NCBI GenBank assembly: GCA_033964015.1
Contig: JAWWUD010000061.1
Span: forward strand, 241,001-305,000
Reading direction: 5' to 3'
Source: Scolanthus callimorphus
Taxonomy: Eukaryota; Cnidaria; Anthozoa; Actiniaria; Edwardsiidae
DNA length: 64,000 nucleotides
The stretch's first letter is position 1, and each line of letters opens with the position of its first letter. A program made the translations under genes and the position numbers. The notes below the pieces were generated by a model, which worked only from the letters and a program-made list of their open reading frames with translations, had not been told where the DNA came from and did not search any database. This document shows, piece after piece, positions 35,401-46,257 of the stretch.

Positions 35401-36469
35401 CTGTCGTGTTATTCGTTTGTGCGAAACTGACATCTGATCAAGATCAAAATTCAGTCGAAGCCAAACACACGATAAATATTTGTATTTGGTCTCTTATTCC
35501 TTGGTGCTGTAAAGTCTGAAGGAACAAATTCGTATACAAATAGTTTATTAATGGGGGACTCTTAAATGATGAATTTCGGGATTTTCGGTGTTTCTGTGGA
35601 TGTGTACAGAAATTATTTTAGACACAAAGGCGAACTTTGTCATGTGTTTTCTATACGGAATAATCCTACCTTTACAAAAAGAGTTGTGGTAATCGTAACT
35701 GCTTGAGATATTCTACAAAGGATATTGGATAAAATGTCACATAGAGATTTCATTGGTGTTTTGTTTTCTCCTGCGATATTGAGGTACAAAGTTAACTTGT
35801 GCTTCGCGGCTGAACACTGCTAAAAATAGTGCGTGTCTAGTTCCCTTCAAAATTTTGCGAAAGCGGAGGAGTTATTATTTAAAATTTTCAACAGTTGGAC
35901 AAGAATAGTAACTCAAGCTTTCCTGTAATTCTCAGCTCTGTACTCTATTCTTAACATATTGTACCAAAAAATCCGAATTTAGTCAAGTCGACGCTGTTCT
36001 TATCGCTAAATCTTACTGCTGTGAATGCGTGTTCGTAGTTTAAATTGCTGTGATGCGATAGCTCAACCCTTATACTTGCTCGTTATGACCTTTTGTCTCC
36101 TTCAAAATATACATACATACATGCGATGAGCGCAGGAGTTTGATGTTCATGTTTCAGTATTCTTGGGATCAAAGCGTCATCGGTTGTCAAGCTAAAAATG
36201 GCAAATGGCAACGGACAATGGTTATGCAAATTTGCACTCAAAGTGTAGACTGTTGCTAGTATTCATTAGGTTGTAAAGGTCAATGATTCCTTTGTTATGA
36301 AAATTACTGATAGTGGCCAATCAGAAAGTAGCATGACGTAATCTCGTTCCCTAGGGTCCAAGAGGTAAAACAATACACAGGATTCTCATTGAAATATAAA
36401 AGAACAGAGACAACAAATATCAAAATAACACATTTATTTTTATTTTACCGGAAGGGTGAGCTCCCTGTG
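32453..36469. mobile_element. 4-kb foldback element with ~625-bp arms
   Basis: The left end CACAGGGAGCTCACCTTTCC is mirrored at 36450-36469. The right arm spans about 35845-36469. The left arm is the same sequence inverted, but split by about 840 extra bases between ~32670 and ~33508. The centre holds a 353-bp tandem duplication. No transposase frame was recognised; transposon class is unknown. Confidence 0.75.
34010..34716 (+). repeat. 353-bp tandem duplication
   Basis: CTTAAAATCTGCATGCGACG begins at 34011 and again at 34364, and the two copies differ at only a few positions. The second copy runs on into an open frame (reading GRSKAECELRRFFVSVGEP, about 34735-34800) ending near a GTAAGT. 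This is exon-like but unidentified. Confidence 0.85.
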
Positions 36470-36630
36470 ACAAGGACGTGAATTTGCCAGCTTCCACACG
36501 TGAAATGAACTAAAAAATCGAAAAAACTATGTTACATAACAACTGGACGCGTGCTACTTCGAGTTCGTAAACAAACCGATAACGAACGTCGCCAGAGAAG
36601 CTGTATAATATGGTGTTTATTGTAATATCT

Positions 36631-37080
36631 AATATATAGATTTAGCCACTGGCTAAAAGCGGAGCTCCCAACTACATAAAAAAAGTTGCCATTGTACATA
36701 GCCTGTCACCGTCATACCAGGTGACCTTGCCGTTGCACCCCCTTGCCACTTATACAACTTCACCCAAGTTTGGTTGTCAGAGGTTCATCCCTTCCTAAGA
36801 TATTGACCTTTCCTCGTTTAATGACGTCATAGATGACATCATACCACGTGACTAGGCAGTTGCACTAGTTGTTGTCTGAGGTTCATCCCTTCCCAAGATA
36901 TATACCTTTCAATATCTCCGCTATAACTCTGGTGGGTTGCCTGTGCGACGACGAACGGACACACAACCGGAAGTCCATAACAGAATTGGTCGATGCATAT
37001 ACTCTTTTGTTTTGTTCCTTTCTCTCCTGCATGTAGCTATGGGACTCCGAAGGCGCCCACGGGAGCTCCGCTATTACACG
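36631..37080 (+). repeat. CRE-palindrome repeat copy
   Basis: Begins TAATATATAGATTTAGCCA, GGCTAAAAGCGGAGCTCCC, contains AATGACGTCATAGATGAC near 36821 and ends near 37075 with GGGAGCTCCGCTAT. Family as at 14520-15222. Confidence 0.65.
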
Positions 37081-37160
37081 TTGCTATGGTGTGCGCAATC
37101 GAAGATCGTGACTCTGTAAAGCACCAGGTCAATCGAAAATAACTTGAACCATAGCTATAC

Positions 37161-37262
37161 CTTATCCATTTGTAGAGGCTGACCAGCCACAGTTACACGA
37201 TCCTGAACAACTCTATGACCAGGCTCAAGTACAGGGTTAAAAGCGAACTTCATCCCGGAAAC
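37161..37262 (-). CDS. Nucleotidase exon 12
   Basis: 34 codons, acceptor TTTTCAG, donor GTATAG. VSGMKFAFNPVLEPGHRVVQ joins directly after GRFPQ of exon 11, matching the family's (Q)VSG(L/M)xFxFDP region. Confidence 0.92.
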
Positions 37263-37399
37263 CTGAAAAACATCCGAACCCGAATAGTCCAAATAATACA
37301 TCCAAGGGTATGGTCACTAGTAATGCATATACCACGCCCGAGGGAGGGCATTAGGACGTGTGCCGGTAGATACAATAGTCAGTTATACAATGCTTTCGG

Positions 37400-37522
37400 G
37401 TGGCATACTGCAGAATACCCCACGCGTCACTTCGTATTTTCTGTTATACACCACGAGCCTTCAGGCGAGTGTGTATGCTAAGAAAATACAAGTGACAAGC
37501 GGGATATTCTGCAGTATACCAC
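37400..37522. repeat. Hairpin element
   Basis: GTGGCATACTGCAGAATACC near 37400 is mirrored by GCAGTATACCAC at 37511-37522, with AGAAAATAC pieces pairing in between. Confidence 0.6.
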
Positions 37523-37710
37523 GAGAATTCATTGTACATTAAAGGCAACGTTTTACATAAATGCAGAGCACGATGGGAGGTTAAGTGGAATACAGCCGAA
37601 AATACAACGCCATTCCTGCATTCTGATTGGCTGTATCTTCTGTGGCGTGGTATAAAGTATAATATAAACCCACTCGTTCACTTTAGCTTCTTCTGCATGA
37701 GTTCTCGCGC

Positions 37711-37895
37711 GTCTAATCACGGGCTATAGGATAGTTTACATCAGTATTGTTGTGGAAACTCTATTCGACGAGTTTGCGTGTAATAAATCACTTGAAATGG
37801 GCTCGATATTCAGGTTGCAAAACTTTACGAATCACCATGAAAATAGGACACACAACAAACCTGATATAAACTATCCTACAGCCCGTGGTCTAATT
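37711..37895. repeat. Inverted-repeat element
   Basis: CGGGCTATAGGATAGTTTA near 37720 is mirrored by TAAACTATCCTACAGCCCG near 37868. MITE-like. Confidence 0.65.
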
Positions 37896-38267
37896 GCTCT
37901 GTTTTGCTCGCGTTGCCCTCTTCTGTGGGCTTATTATTTTGCGATATCTTATTCCAAGTTCATATCAAAGTAATAGACGCTACAAATCAGTAGAAAACAA
38001 AAACGCCCTAATAGCATTGCTCAAGTGTAAATATTCCACAGCTTGTAACCAAGAAAAGGGAATCTCTAGCCCGGTCCACCACGTGTCAGGAGGTCCTTCA
38101 ACTTGAACATTATATTCTATAGGTACGCGACTCGGGCGATGTCGATTTTTCGCGTGAGATTTAGTGTGGAATTCCCTCGTCGGGTAATGGATTTTCTTTG
38201 AATCCCATGCCGGAGGTTTTATTGATTTAATAATTTACAAAAAGGCTTTACGCGCGCCAAGGAAGCC

Positions 38268-39480
38268 GGCGGGTCTCATTTGCAGGTCGCAGGTCGCAGG
38301 TCGCAGGTCGCAGGTCACAGGTCGCAGGTCGCAGGTCACAGGTCGCAGGTCACAGGTCGCAGGTCACAGGTCGCAGTCCGAGATATAAAATATTTTTTAC
38401 AAGTTTCCGAGATCACGCAGACTCCTGTAGTGGTTCTACCATTTGTGTACGCTACAATCATGAAAAGAAAAATGCAATGATTTTCTGCTGTTTCATGTAC
38501 ATGTAAGTTGCCAACCAATTCGATTGGAACTGATCAAAATGAGGCAGAAATACAGCAAAGGTATCAAAAGCGATTAAAATATAATGCGGGAAATGAAGAT
38601 AAAATGCGTGAATCTCCCGCAAAATGCGGGAGCGTTTGCATCTCTGTGTATAACTTAATTCCCCCAATAAGTATCAAATCTTCTATAAGATTGTGATTTC
38701 CAGTTTTCAACTCGATCATGTCGCCGACGGCGTTCACAAATTAAATTCTAGTGACACCAAAACATATTCAAATCGAAAAAAACTTACGGCCACGAGAAAA
38801 AGTACACTTTAGGGTGAAAATAAATACAGTACTTACTTACATTTTTCGCCTTCAGCCCGCCGTCGTCCGAGGTTCAAGATCGAAGAGAACAGAACAGGGC
38901 GTTTCAGAGAGTTTCGTTTGTGCAGCACGTGATTGACAGTCTGTGAAACGGCCAATAGAAATGGAGCGATCCCACGATAATTAGCATTACATAGCATATG
39001 TTTGCCAAAATAGAAGTAAAAGTTTTGTACCTTCGTACACTCACAAAAATAGATACGATTATTAATTCGTCGCTCAGGTTCTAAGTATCTTTAAGATAAA
39101 GATAAACCCACTCATGGTTCTAAACTGCATTTCCAAAACTACAGTCCGCATCTTAGAGATCAAACATCTCGCAATTGAATTTTTATAAACACATAAAATA
39201 CATACATCAGCAACATATTGATATTCGCGCGTAAATTTTCCCGTTCCCAAAGACAAATGTTAATTCGCTCAAAAGAAAGTGAAATGCAGTTTAATAAAAG
39301 TTTCTATCAGTCCGTGAATACTGCTTCATGAATACGGCTCAAAGAAAATGGTAGAACCACTACAGGAGTCTGCTTGATCTCGGAAACTTGTACAAAATAT
39401 TTTATATCTCGGACTGCGACCTGCGACCTGCGACCTGTGACCTGCGACCTGTGACCTGCGACCTGCAAATGAGACCCGCC
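38268..39480. mobile_element. Foldback element with GGTCGCA arrays in its ends
   Basis: Ends read GGCGGGTCTCATTTGCAGG and its mirror. Directly inside each end is a tandem 7-bp array (GGTCGCA/GGTCACA; about 38284-38376 left, 39415-39466 right, opposite orientation), followed by ~75 bases of matching unique arm. CAAGGAAGCC lies at 38258-38267 and 39482-39491, a likely 10-bp target duplication. The size suits a non-autonomous Mutator-like or foldback element; the class is inferred only from duplication length. Confidence 0.78.
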
Positions 39481-39951
39481 GCAAGGAAGCCATTGCCAAA
39501 CTGTTTCAATTTCAGGAAAATGCAACTTAAAAATCTTGCTAGCGAAGCGTCTTCGTTGACGAAAAGACGTTTCATACAGTGTTTGACAGAGTTTAAAACT
39601 TTAAGAGTTATTGTTCCTGCTTTCTTGCTTAATAAATAGTAAATTTGTCGTGTAGAAATCTAATTTCGTGGGTGTCCTGTGTTTTCATTGAATTCTACTT
39701 TTGCAGCCATGTAATTCCACAAAAAATCTCCCTCGATTTCAGCCAATCGGCACGCGAGATAGAGTCATAGCATGGGATTCTAAGAACTATATTAGTTTAC
39801 AATAGCACACCACCTGCAGATAGCATGGCTAGTCGGGGCAGGCGGTAGTCCTGACAATGGACCTTGTTGGTTGTTGTTGTTGAGGGGCTTAGAAAGTCCT
39901 AGCCTCCACCAAATGTTAGAACGTAGATGTCTACGTTCCTCAGAACAAAAA

Positions 39952-40322
39952 AACTAAAGTAAAGTAAAGTAGGTGCTTATATAACGCTTATCCTCAAAGC
40001 TCTAAGCGCTTTACATTTTTGGATAACTCATCCTATAGAAACCAGTTTTATAATAATGAGTGTGAGTTAGTATGGTGAGTTCTGTGACACAGAGGTTGGG
40101 CAACTTCCGACGGTCCTCGTGGTTCGTTAACGTCCCTCCGGTTCCAGTTAGTGTAGTGTATGTGAGAGACGGGACCTACGGTTTAACGTCCTTATCCGAG
40201 AAGACGCGAAGGTCTAACCAATTATTTAGAAAAGACCTTGAGTGTTGGTCCGGCCGGGGTTTGAACTCCCAACCTCCCGCACATAAGCCCGGCGCTCTAC
40301 CACTGCGCTAACCGGTCGTCGG
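39952..40322 (-). mobile_element. tRNA-derived SINE
   Basis: On the minus strand the 5' head (about 40318-40246) has a pol III A box TAGCGCAGTGGTAGAGCG and a B box GAGTTCAAACCCCGGCC. A ~200-base body follows, then a conserved-looking GCGCTTAGAGC/ATAAGCGTTATATAAGCAC segment and an (ACTTT)n tail at 39952-39970. Not a functional tRNA. A second tail copy is at 22436-22530. Confidence 0.82.
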
Positions 40323-40887
40323 TAAAAGAAAAATAATAATAAATAACTAGACTTGCCAGAAGTCGAAACTCTCTCAGGATGCTGACAAAAGCAAGATCCA
40401 CTTGCTACTTATACTTTCCACAATATTCCCTTCTCTACTTTTCGCTTAATCGTTGTGGGAGCTCGCGATCAGCAAATCATGCTATTCGCCTGTGTGTCAA
40501 AAGTGGACGGCATCTTGGGCAAATATTTACAAAGATAGGAAAATCGTATTATTCAAGGGGAGGTGAGTAACACGATCTTCCGGAATTAATTCTGCTGCCA
40601 ATGAGAAGGCGCTAAATTCACCATCCAATGATAGGAGACCCCAAAGCTCCGCCTTTGGGACTATGTTTTGATTGATAGAACTGAGAATCCTAGTGCGTGT
40701 CCCCAGGGTGAAGTTTCAGCAAGGAGCAGAGCAAGACTAGAATCACTGAGGCAAAACGAGCTACCATTGAAATAATCCCAATACTGTACGACTTCAAACT
40801 TGGTTCGAAAACACGGAAACTTCACCCTGGAACCAGGGTAGTCTGACCAAGCTGCTCGGTTAGAATATCCATCCAACACATACTGAC

Positions 40888-40958
40888 CTGCGGAAATCTG
40901 CCCTCGTGTTTAGGCCACTGACTGACGCCATTCTCAAGCGCTTTCAAAACTTGTGCGC
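40888..40958 (-). CDS. Nucleotidase exon 11
   Basis: Acceptor CTTATCAG, donor GTCAGT. The peptide AQVLKALENGVSQWPKHEGR plus FPQ continues the C-terminal domain (the ALENG helix). Confidence 0.9.
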
Positions 40959-41328
40959 CTGATAAGAACAAAATGAAAACATCAACCCAAGTAGAAAAGT
41001 GGCTGGGGAATAAACCTTGTTTTCCCACTTTCCACGATGAAATCGTTTAGTCTAACACCCCAACTATACTAATATGTTCAAATCCGATGTCAAAATCTTG
41101 AGGCTTTATTGAGGTCGGATACGCACATAACAAGACAATACAAATTTAGCCAATGAGGTTATTGCACTGACAGGGGCGTGTCCTGTTTTCACATCTATGG
41201 TATTACAAATGTTCTTCTATTCCTAGACATTCTTTTGCACAAGCTATAGTGAGAAATGAATGGCATAAAAGTGTACATTTTAATTTTCTGGTTGCTGGTT
41301 TATGTTTTTTACCTGAGAGGTTTTTTAC

Positions 41329-41383
41329 CTGAGAGCTCCATGACAACAACCGAATCAGGCATAGGTAGAATAGACACCAGGTC
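41329..41383 (-). CDS. Nucleotidase exon 10
   Basis: 55 bases, acceptor CTTTCAG, donor GTAAAA. DLVSILPMPDSVVVMELSG fits the conserved (P)F-x-N/D-xVxxxxLTG stretch of the C-terminal domain. Confidence 0.9.
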
Positions 41384-41817
41384 CTGAAAGGAACATATGC
41401 GTTAGAGGAAAACGTCTTGTTCCACTACAAGCTCCCGAGGAGTTTTGGGGGAGAGAAACCTGGAAAAATAGAAGAGGCGAGGGGGCGAGCGTAAAAACGA
41501 CGGGGAGTAGGGGAGGGTATTGCCGGGAGGGAGGCGATTCTCCTTTCCTCTAGTATTTTTCGCTCGCTATATTTTACGCCTAAAATGTGCTGATTGAGTC
41601 TTACAGGGGCACTACACCTCATAGTTACTTTGCTTGAGAGCCCTTTAATCAAGGTGAAGATTAATAAATGTATGACAGCCGGTTTCAACTGGAACTCGTT
41701 AACGCGAAACCGGGAAGCGAAATGAACAAAGTTCTTCTTACGACAACAAACCATGCCCGTGGCAATGGATAGCTGAGCGTTAACAGACCTCGCTGAAATA
41801 TCATGTAGTTTTCTTAC

Positions 41818-41930
41818 CTTTTTCTTAAATTCTCCAGGGGGGTGCAGCATATCTGAGCGTAGAGTGCCGGAGTTTAATAGCACTACATCCGCTTTGCTTA
41901 CATAGTGCATTATATCCGCTATGAAATTAC
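41818..41930 (-). CDS. Nucleotidase exon 9
   Basis: Acceptor TTTCCAG, donor GTAAGA. NFIADIMHYVSKADVVLLNS then GTLRSDM is the signature start of the 5'-nucleotidase C-terminal domain. Confidence 0.93.
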
Positions 41931-42026
41931 CTGGAAATAAAACAAAACCTCCTACTACTACTACCAATATAATAGACACGCTAGAAGACGAGGTCATTTA
42001 CATTTTAACTGTCTTATAATCGATAC

Positions 42027-42122
42027 CTAAATTGGTTTCCTGAGTACGGAGACTCGAGAATCGTCCATCAAGCTCAACCTCTGTTTCTCCAAGTTTCTCT
42101 TCCATACTTTCTTTCATGACAT
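42027..42122 (-). CDS. Nucleotidase exon 8
   Basis: Acceptor TTTCTAG, donor GTATCG. The peptide MKESMEEKLGETEVELDG then FSSLRTQETN leads into the C-terminal domain. Phase 1 at both ends. Confidence 0.9.
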
Positions 42123-42988
42123 CTAGAAATAAAATGGGTTTGTTCGTAAAGAAAATCCCATTTTAAAATGAACAGATCTGTTGCCTAAAGATGTTTCCAT
42201 TTCCCCTTTGTATTGTCCGTTGGTAACATAATGCTGTGTTCACAATCAAGTAACGCGCGTTAATTAATATCATTTCCCAGCTCGGGGTAGGGGTAGGTGC
42301 TGTTTTGCATGCTCGTGGACCCAGTGTTGTAACACATACCCTCGTGTATGAATGTTGTGATGTCCCTGCCTGTTGTGACGGTCGCGAATTCTGTAAACGG
42401 CTTCTAAAACCTAACCCCGCAGGGACTATTTTTAAAGGAAGTATTCTTGAGCAGAGTAGAAAAGAGTTTTATCTGTATCAGTTTAGTTACAGAACTCATG
42501 TTTATTAAATAGTTAGTAACAGAACTCATGAATATCAGTTACAGAACTGATGACTATTGTTTCGAATCAACCAATCAACCAATCATCCTACAGCAATCCG
42601 CACGTGAATATTACATCAGCTCCACACTCCCCTGGTATATTCAATTCCGCCCCCATGCTTTTAGTTTGTTAAACTGTATTGGGATACACAGATGAAATCA
42701 CATGATCATTTGAGCGTTCGTGATTGGTAGTTTCGCTCATTTACAATTCATGAGTTTAAGAATAGTATTTTCGGTCAGAGAATGTCCCACCCATAATATA
42801 TTGCTGGTTTCTCCGCCCTGATCAACAATTTAACAATAATTCCTGACTCAGTCTATGTTGACCCTGGCGTCAGCCCACACTTGCCTGTCACATGCCTTCG
42901 ACTCGGTGTGTGACCTACACCACCCCAATAAACACTGACTTTGTTACTTGGAAGACATAAGTTTCGATATAGTTTCTATTCCTCCTAC

Positions 42989-43157
42989 CCATATATTTAT
43001 CCACAATGCGTTTGAGTTCCGGGTCCTCGGGAATGTCGCTGGTGATGTTTACCCTCTCCACGTCCACGCTATAATTGTTTACGTCACTAAACTGCACAGT
43101 AACACGACTGAACTGTCTAAAGTCCGATCCGCTCTTTATTATATTGACTCCGTTAGC
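42989..43157 (-). CDS. Nucleotidase exon 7
   Basis: Acceptor CCTGCAG, donor GTAGGA. It encodes NGVNIIKSGSDFRQFSRVTV and continues to ELKRIVDKYM; 56 codons plus one base. Confidence 0.92.
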
Positions 43158-43312
43158 CTGCAGGTAAGAAGAAAAAAAGAAATTTAGAACATATCCAAAA
43201 GCGATATTTAATGAAAACACTTTTGGACAATCCCAAAAGGACAATAAAGCTTCCTCTCATTCTGTTCCTGTTTCACTCACCTGTAAACTCGTACTTTTTT
43301 TTACCTCTAATT

Positions 43313-43425
43313 CCGTACCTTTTTCACCTGTAATTCCGTACCTGTTTTACCTCTCATTCCGTACCTGTTTCACCTGTAATTCCGTACCTGTTTTACCTCT
43401 CATTCCGTACCTGTTTCACTTCATA
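43313..43425 (-). repeat. 23-bp tandem array of splice-donor copies
   Basis: CCGTACCTGTTTYACCT recurs at 43313, 43336, 43359, 43382 and 43405 on the plus strand, reading CAG|GTACGG on the minus strand in most copies. The first copy in transcript order is the donor of nucleotidase exon 6. Confidence 0.88.
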
Positions 43426-43533
43426 ATGGTGGTCATGTCCGCCCAGAATCAAGTCGATCCCAACCGCCTGCTCGGCCAGGCGACAATCATTTGGTATCCT
43501 CATGTGTGTCAGAGCAATCACAAACTCTGCTCC
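43411..43533 (-). CDS. Nucleotidase exon 6
   Basis: 41 codons, acceptor ACTGCAG. It contains FVIALTHMRIPND and DLILGGHDHHYEVKQ, the last metal-binding His residues. The donor CAG|GTACGG is the first of a series of near-identical tandem donor copies. Confidence 0.92.
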
Positions 43534-43671
43534 CTGCAGTTATTGCAAAAAGAAAAGAGCTTTATTAATAAAACTAATAGTATATATTTAGATAGTCATG
43601 TGCTCGAGGGCAGAGCTACTTTTTCTAGAAAGCGTTTTGTTTGTTAGTGTATAAAAATGAGGCGTCTGAAT

Positions 43672-43990
43672 GTTGTAAACATTGCAAGAAATGTAATAAA
43701 TTATTTAATTGTATACATAATTATTTTCAATGTTATTGATCAGTGTTATGATAGAGCGGTTTTCATATGACTGTAGTGAAACCAATCGCAAAGTAATTAC
43801 ACGAATTCTGAATAAAGCCTATAGGAATTACTCACGACAGTCATCTGAAATCCGCTCTATAGTTGAATCTGAAGGCTGCAATAACACCAACATTTCAACA
43901 GAATTCGTGTAATTACTTTGCGATTGATTGAAAATAATTATGTATACAATTGAATAATTTATTACATTTCTTGCAATGTTTACAACATTT
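43672..43990. repeat. Nested inverted repeat
   Basis: Outer arms (TGTAAACATTGCAAGAAATG near 43672, mirrored near 43970) enclose inner arms (AATCGCAAAGTAATTACACG at 43785, mirrored at ~43907). MITE-like; the inner motif recurs at 57547. Confidence 0.65.
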
Positions 43991-44362
43991 CAACTGTTTT
44001 GTGGCTGCTTCAGGAATGTAAATATCAATGTAAATGTATGTTTCAGGAATCAGATTTATGGTCTGAAATATAATTACTGAAGCAGGATTTTCCAATTGCA
44101 GTAGCTTGGTTTCTTGTTTTGGTTGAATATTCTGGGTGTATAGAAAGCGAAGAACGAAGATAGAAGAATGAAGAACGAAGATCTAGAAAGCAAAGATCTA
44201 GAAAACTAAGATTGAAAAACGCAGAATTGCTAGAAAACAAAGATCGAAAAACTAAGAAATCTAGAAAACGAAGATAAGAGTAACAAAGTTTAAACTCACC
44301 ATCAAATTCCATTATAGCCTGTTGCAGCCCGGAGTGGGGGGAGTTCTCCCTCATGTCGACTA

Positions 44363-44720
44363 TACGGGGATGCTCCGCCCGAAAGGGGTAGGGTTTTGAG
44401 ACTCGAATTATATAAAAGGGTAGCGATTTTGCAAATTTCAGTATATAAAAGGGTAGCGATTTTGCGAATTTCAGTATATAAAAGGGTTGAAAATAACTAG
44501 ATTCTGCCGAAAAAACATTAGTTTGCAGTATAGAAAAGGGTTTCAATACTGCGCTACGTTTTGAAGCTTTTAACGCGTACTTAACACATACATTTTGGCA
44601 AGAACTATAAGAAAGGGGTGCCTTTTTCTAAATTCAGTATATATTTAAGGGGTACCTTTTTCCTAATTTTTGGTATATAAAAGGGTAAGGGGTCTAGAGT
44701 CTGGGCGGAGCATCCCCGTA
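44363..44720. mobile_element. MITE with TATAAAAGGG repeats
   Basis: TACGGGGATGCTCCGCCC at the left is mirrored at 44703-44720. Inside are several TATATAAAAGGGTAGCGATT-type tandem units (44408-44540). A related CCGCCCGAAAGGGGTAGGG piece occurs at 19548. Confidence 0.68.
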
Positions 44721-44815
44721 CAAATTGTTTGAAGTACCCCCCGGGGCTTGCAGGCATTGGAGAGTAGTTTTTAGGTCGAGAAAAGCCGAGTTCGCTTTGG
44801 TTAGTACTCGTTCAA

Positions 44816-44929
44816 ATTGACCAAAAGGACGTCCTATTGTCTGTGAAACAATAGAATGAGGCATAGATATATTGTGATGCTCCTCGTTCTATTTTTGTTT
44901 CACAGAAAATAGAACGCCCTTTTGGTCAA
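44816..44929. repeat. Hairpin element
   Basis: TTGACCAAAAGGACG at the left is mirrored by CCCTTTTGGTCAA at the right; CTGTGAAACAATAGAA pieces also pair. Confidence 0.6.
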
Positions 44930-45148
44930 TGTTAACGGCAAGTGCTGGTTTGCTTTCGCGTGACCGCCATCTTGGATTTGTGACAAAATGAACAAATCGG
45001 GGAGGAGGGGCGTTAGACAAAAACGACACATTTATCATTTGGGATAATATAAAATGTTCCTGGAGAGTCAAGTTGATTTTGGATGTTGCCAAAACATGTT
45101 GGTCAATGGTTTCAGCATAAACTAATTACAATTTTGAGACAGCAATAC

Positions 45149-45283
45149 TATACACTTAATGACTGCTCCCGAGGGAAACAGCGAGTTTTGTTTTCCCTCG
45201 AATCTCTTCGTCTCGGGAAACATCGAGAATTTCGGGAAAACAAAACTCGCTGTTTCCCTCGGAAGCAGTCATTAAGTGTATAA
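45149..45283. repeat. Palindromic element
   Basis: TATACACTTAATGACTGCTC is mirrored at the right end, and GAGGGAAACAGCGAGTTTTG pairs with the corresponding inner arm. Arms of ~50 bases around a ~35-base centre. Confidence 0.75.
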
Positions 45284-45883
45284 TGTAGCCCGCGCGGGCT
45301 ACATTGAATTTGTACTTTTTACCATGTGACCATGATAGAACCAATCAGCAGAGCGCGCGCTTTGATCGAATAAACACGAGCTATATAATAACACAAAGTA
45401 TTTGGCTCCGTCGCTGGCGACTCCGCCAAATACGGAAAATATTTTCTCCCAAGGGCATTTTGTGGTATTGCCGTCTCAAAATCGTAATTAGTTTATAAAA
45501 TTGATGGCAGGAAACTGAAAATTCTTCATTGAACTACAGGGAGTCCGAGAACTACAGATCGTGACCATATATAAAGATGCGATTGTTACTGCTTCCAATA
45601 TGGCGCCCAGCGCACGATTGCAAACAAGTAGAAAATGACACTGTAACAAAGTTTCTTTGCCAAAATATTTCGTTGATCAACAAAACAGAGAAAGAATGCT
45701 ATAAAAGGCGTACGAAGGAGATTATCGCTGGAAGAAAGTGGTTTACTGAGGTTGGGAAAAGCTACAAATCCGCCCATTGGGAAACGGCCCCAGAAATATA
45801 ATCCTCATTCAGCTGTCGGTGTGTCAGGGGTCGCATCACTGCTTTCCTGCCAGTTATCTTTTGGTTTTCATCTGCGTTTTCTA

Positions 45884-46257
45884 CCCGGGGAGGGGGGGGG
45901 AGGGGGGGACTCCCATATTTTTTGGGCGGGGGTGCTCGTCGTACGAGGGTATAAAATCAGGCCTCTGGTACCTTTATAGGGGGTAAAATTCGAAAACTTG
46001 TAATTTTTGGCAGATAGGTACCTGTTAGAGGTCCGTTCTAGCAAATCACACTTGTTGGTAGCCTGAATTTCAGACGTATTTTCCCTCGTAAAAAATACGA
46101 GAGAAAATTACGAGGGAAAATACGTCTTGTTGGTACCTTTTAGGGGTCAAAATCAACTAAGCGACGCCATGTTTGGTACCTTTTAGGGGTAAAATCGAAA
46201 GTTCCCGACGAGCACCCCCGCCCCAAAAATATGGGAGTCCCCCCCCCCCCCCCCCGG
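45884..46257. mobile_element. G-run/C-run-bounded MITE family, copy 1
   Basis: The left end has a G run and ACTCCCATATTTTTTGGGCG, mirrored on the right by CCGCCCCAAAAATATGGGAG and a C run. The interior has several GGTACCTTTTAGGGGT units and a hairpin TTTTCCCTCGTA at 46078-46125. Copies 2 and 3 are at 49284-50488 and 57951-58323. Confidence 0.72.

Noticed and set aside
38280..38380. CRISPR-like array
   Set aside because: The repeats are 7-bp tandem copies without spacers, inside mirrored ends of a transposon in a eukaryotic genome.
40246..40320. tRNA gene
   Set aside because: A and B boxes are present, but a SINE body and (ACTTT)n tail follow, and the acceptor stem does not close properly; called a SINE.
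43426..43647. Plus-strand ORF of 73 residues
   Set aside because: It is antisense to nucleotidase exon 6, which is supported by family motifs and splice phase.
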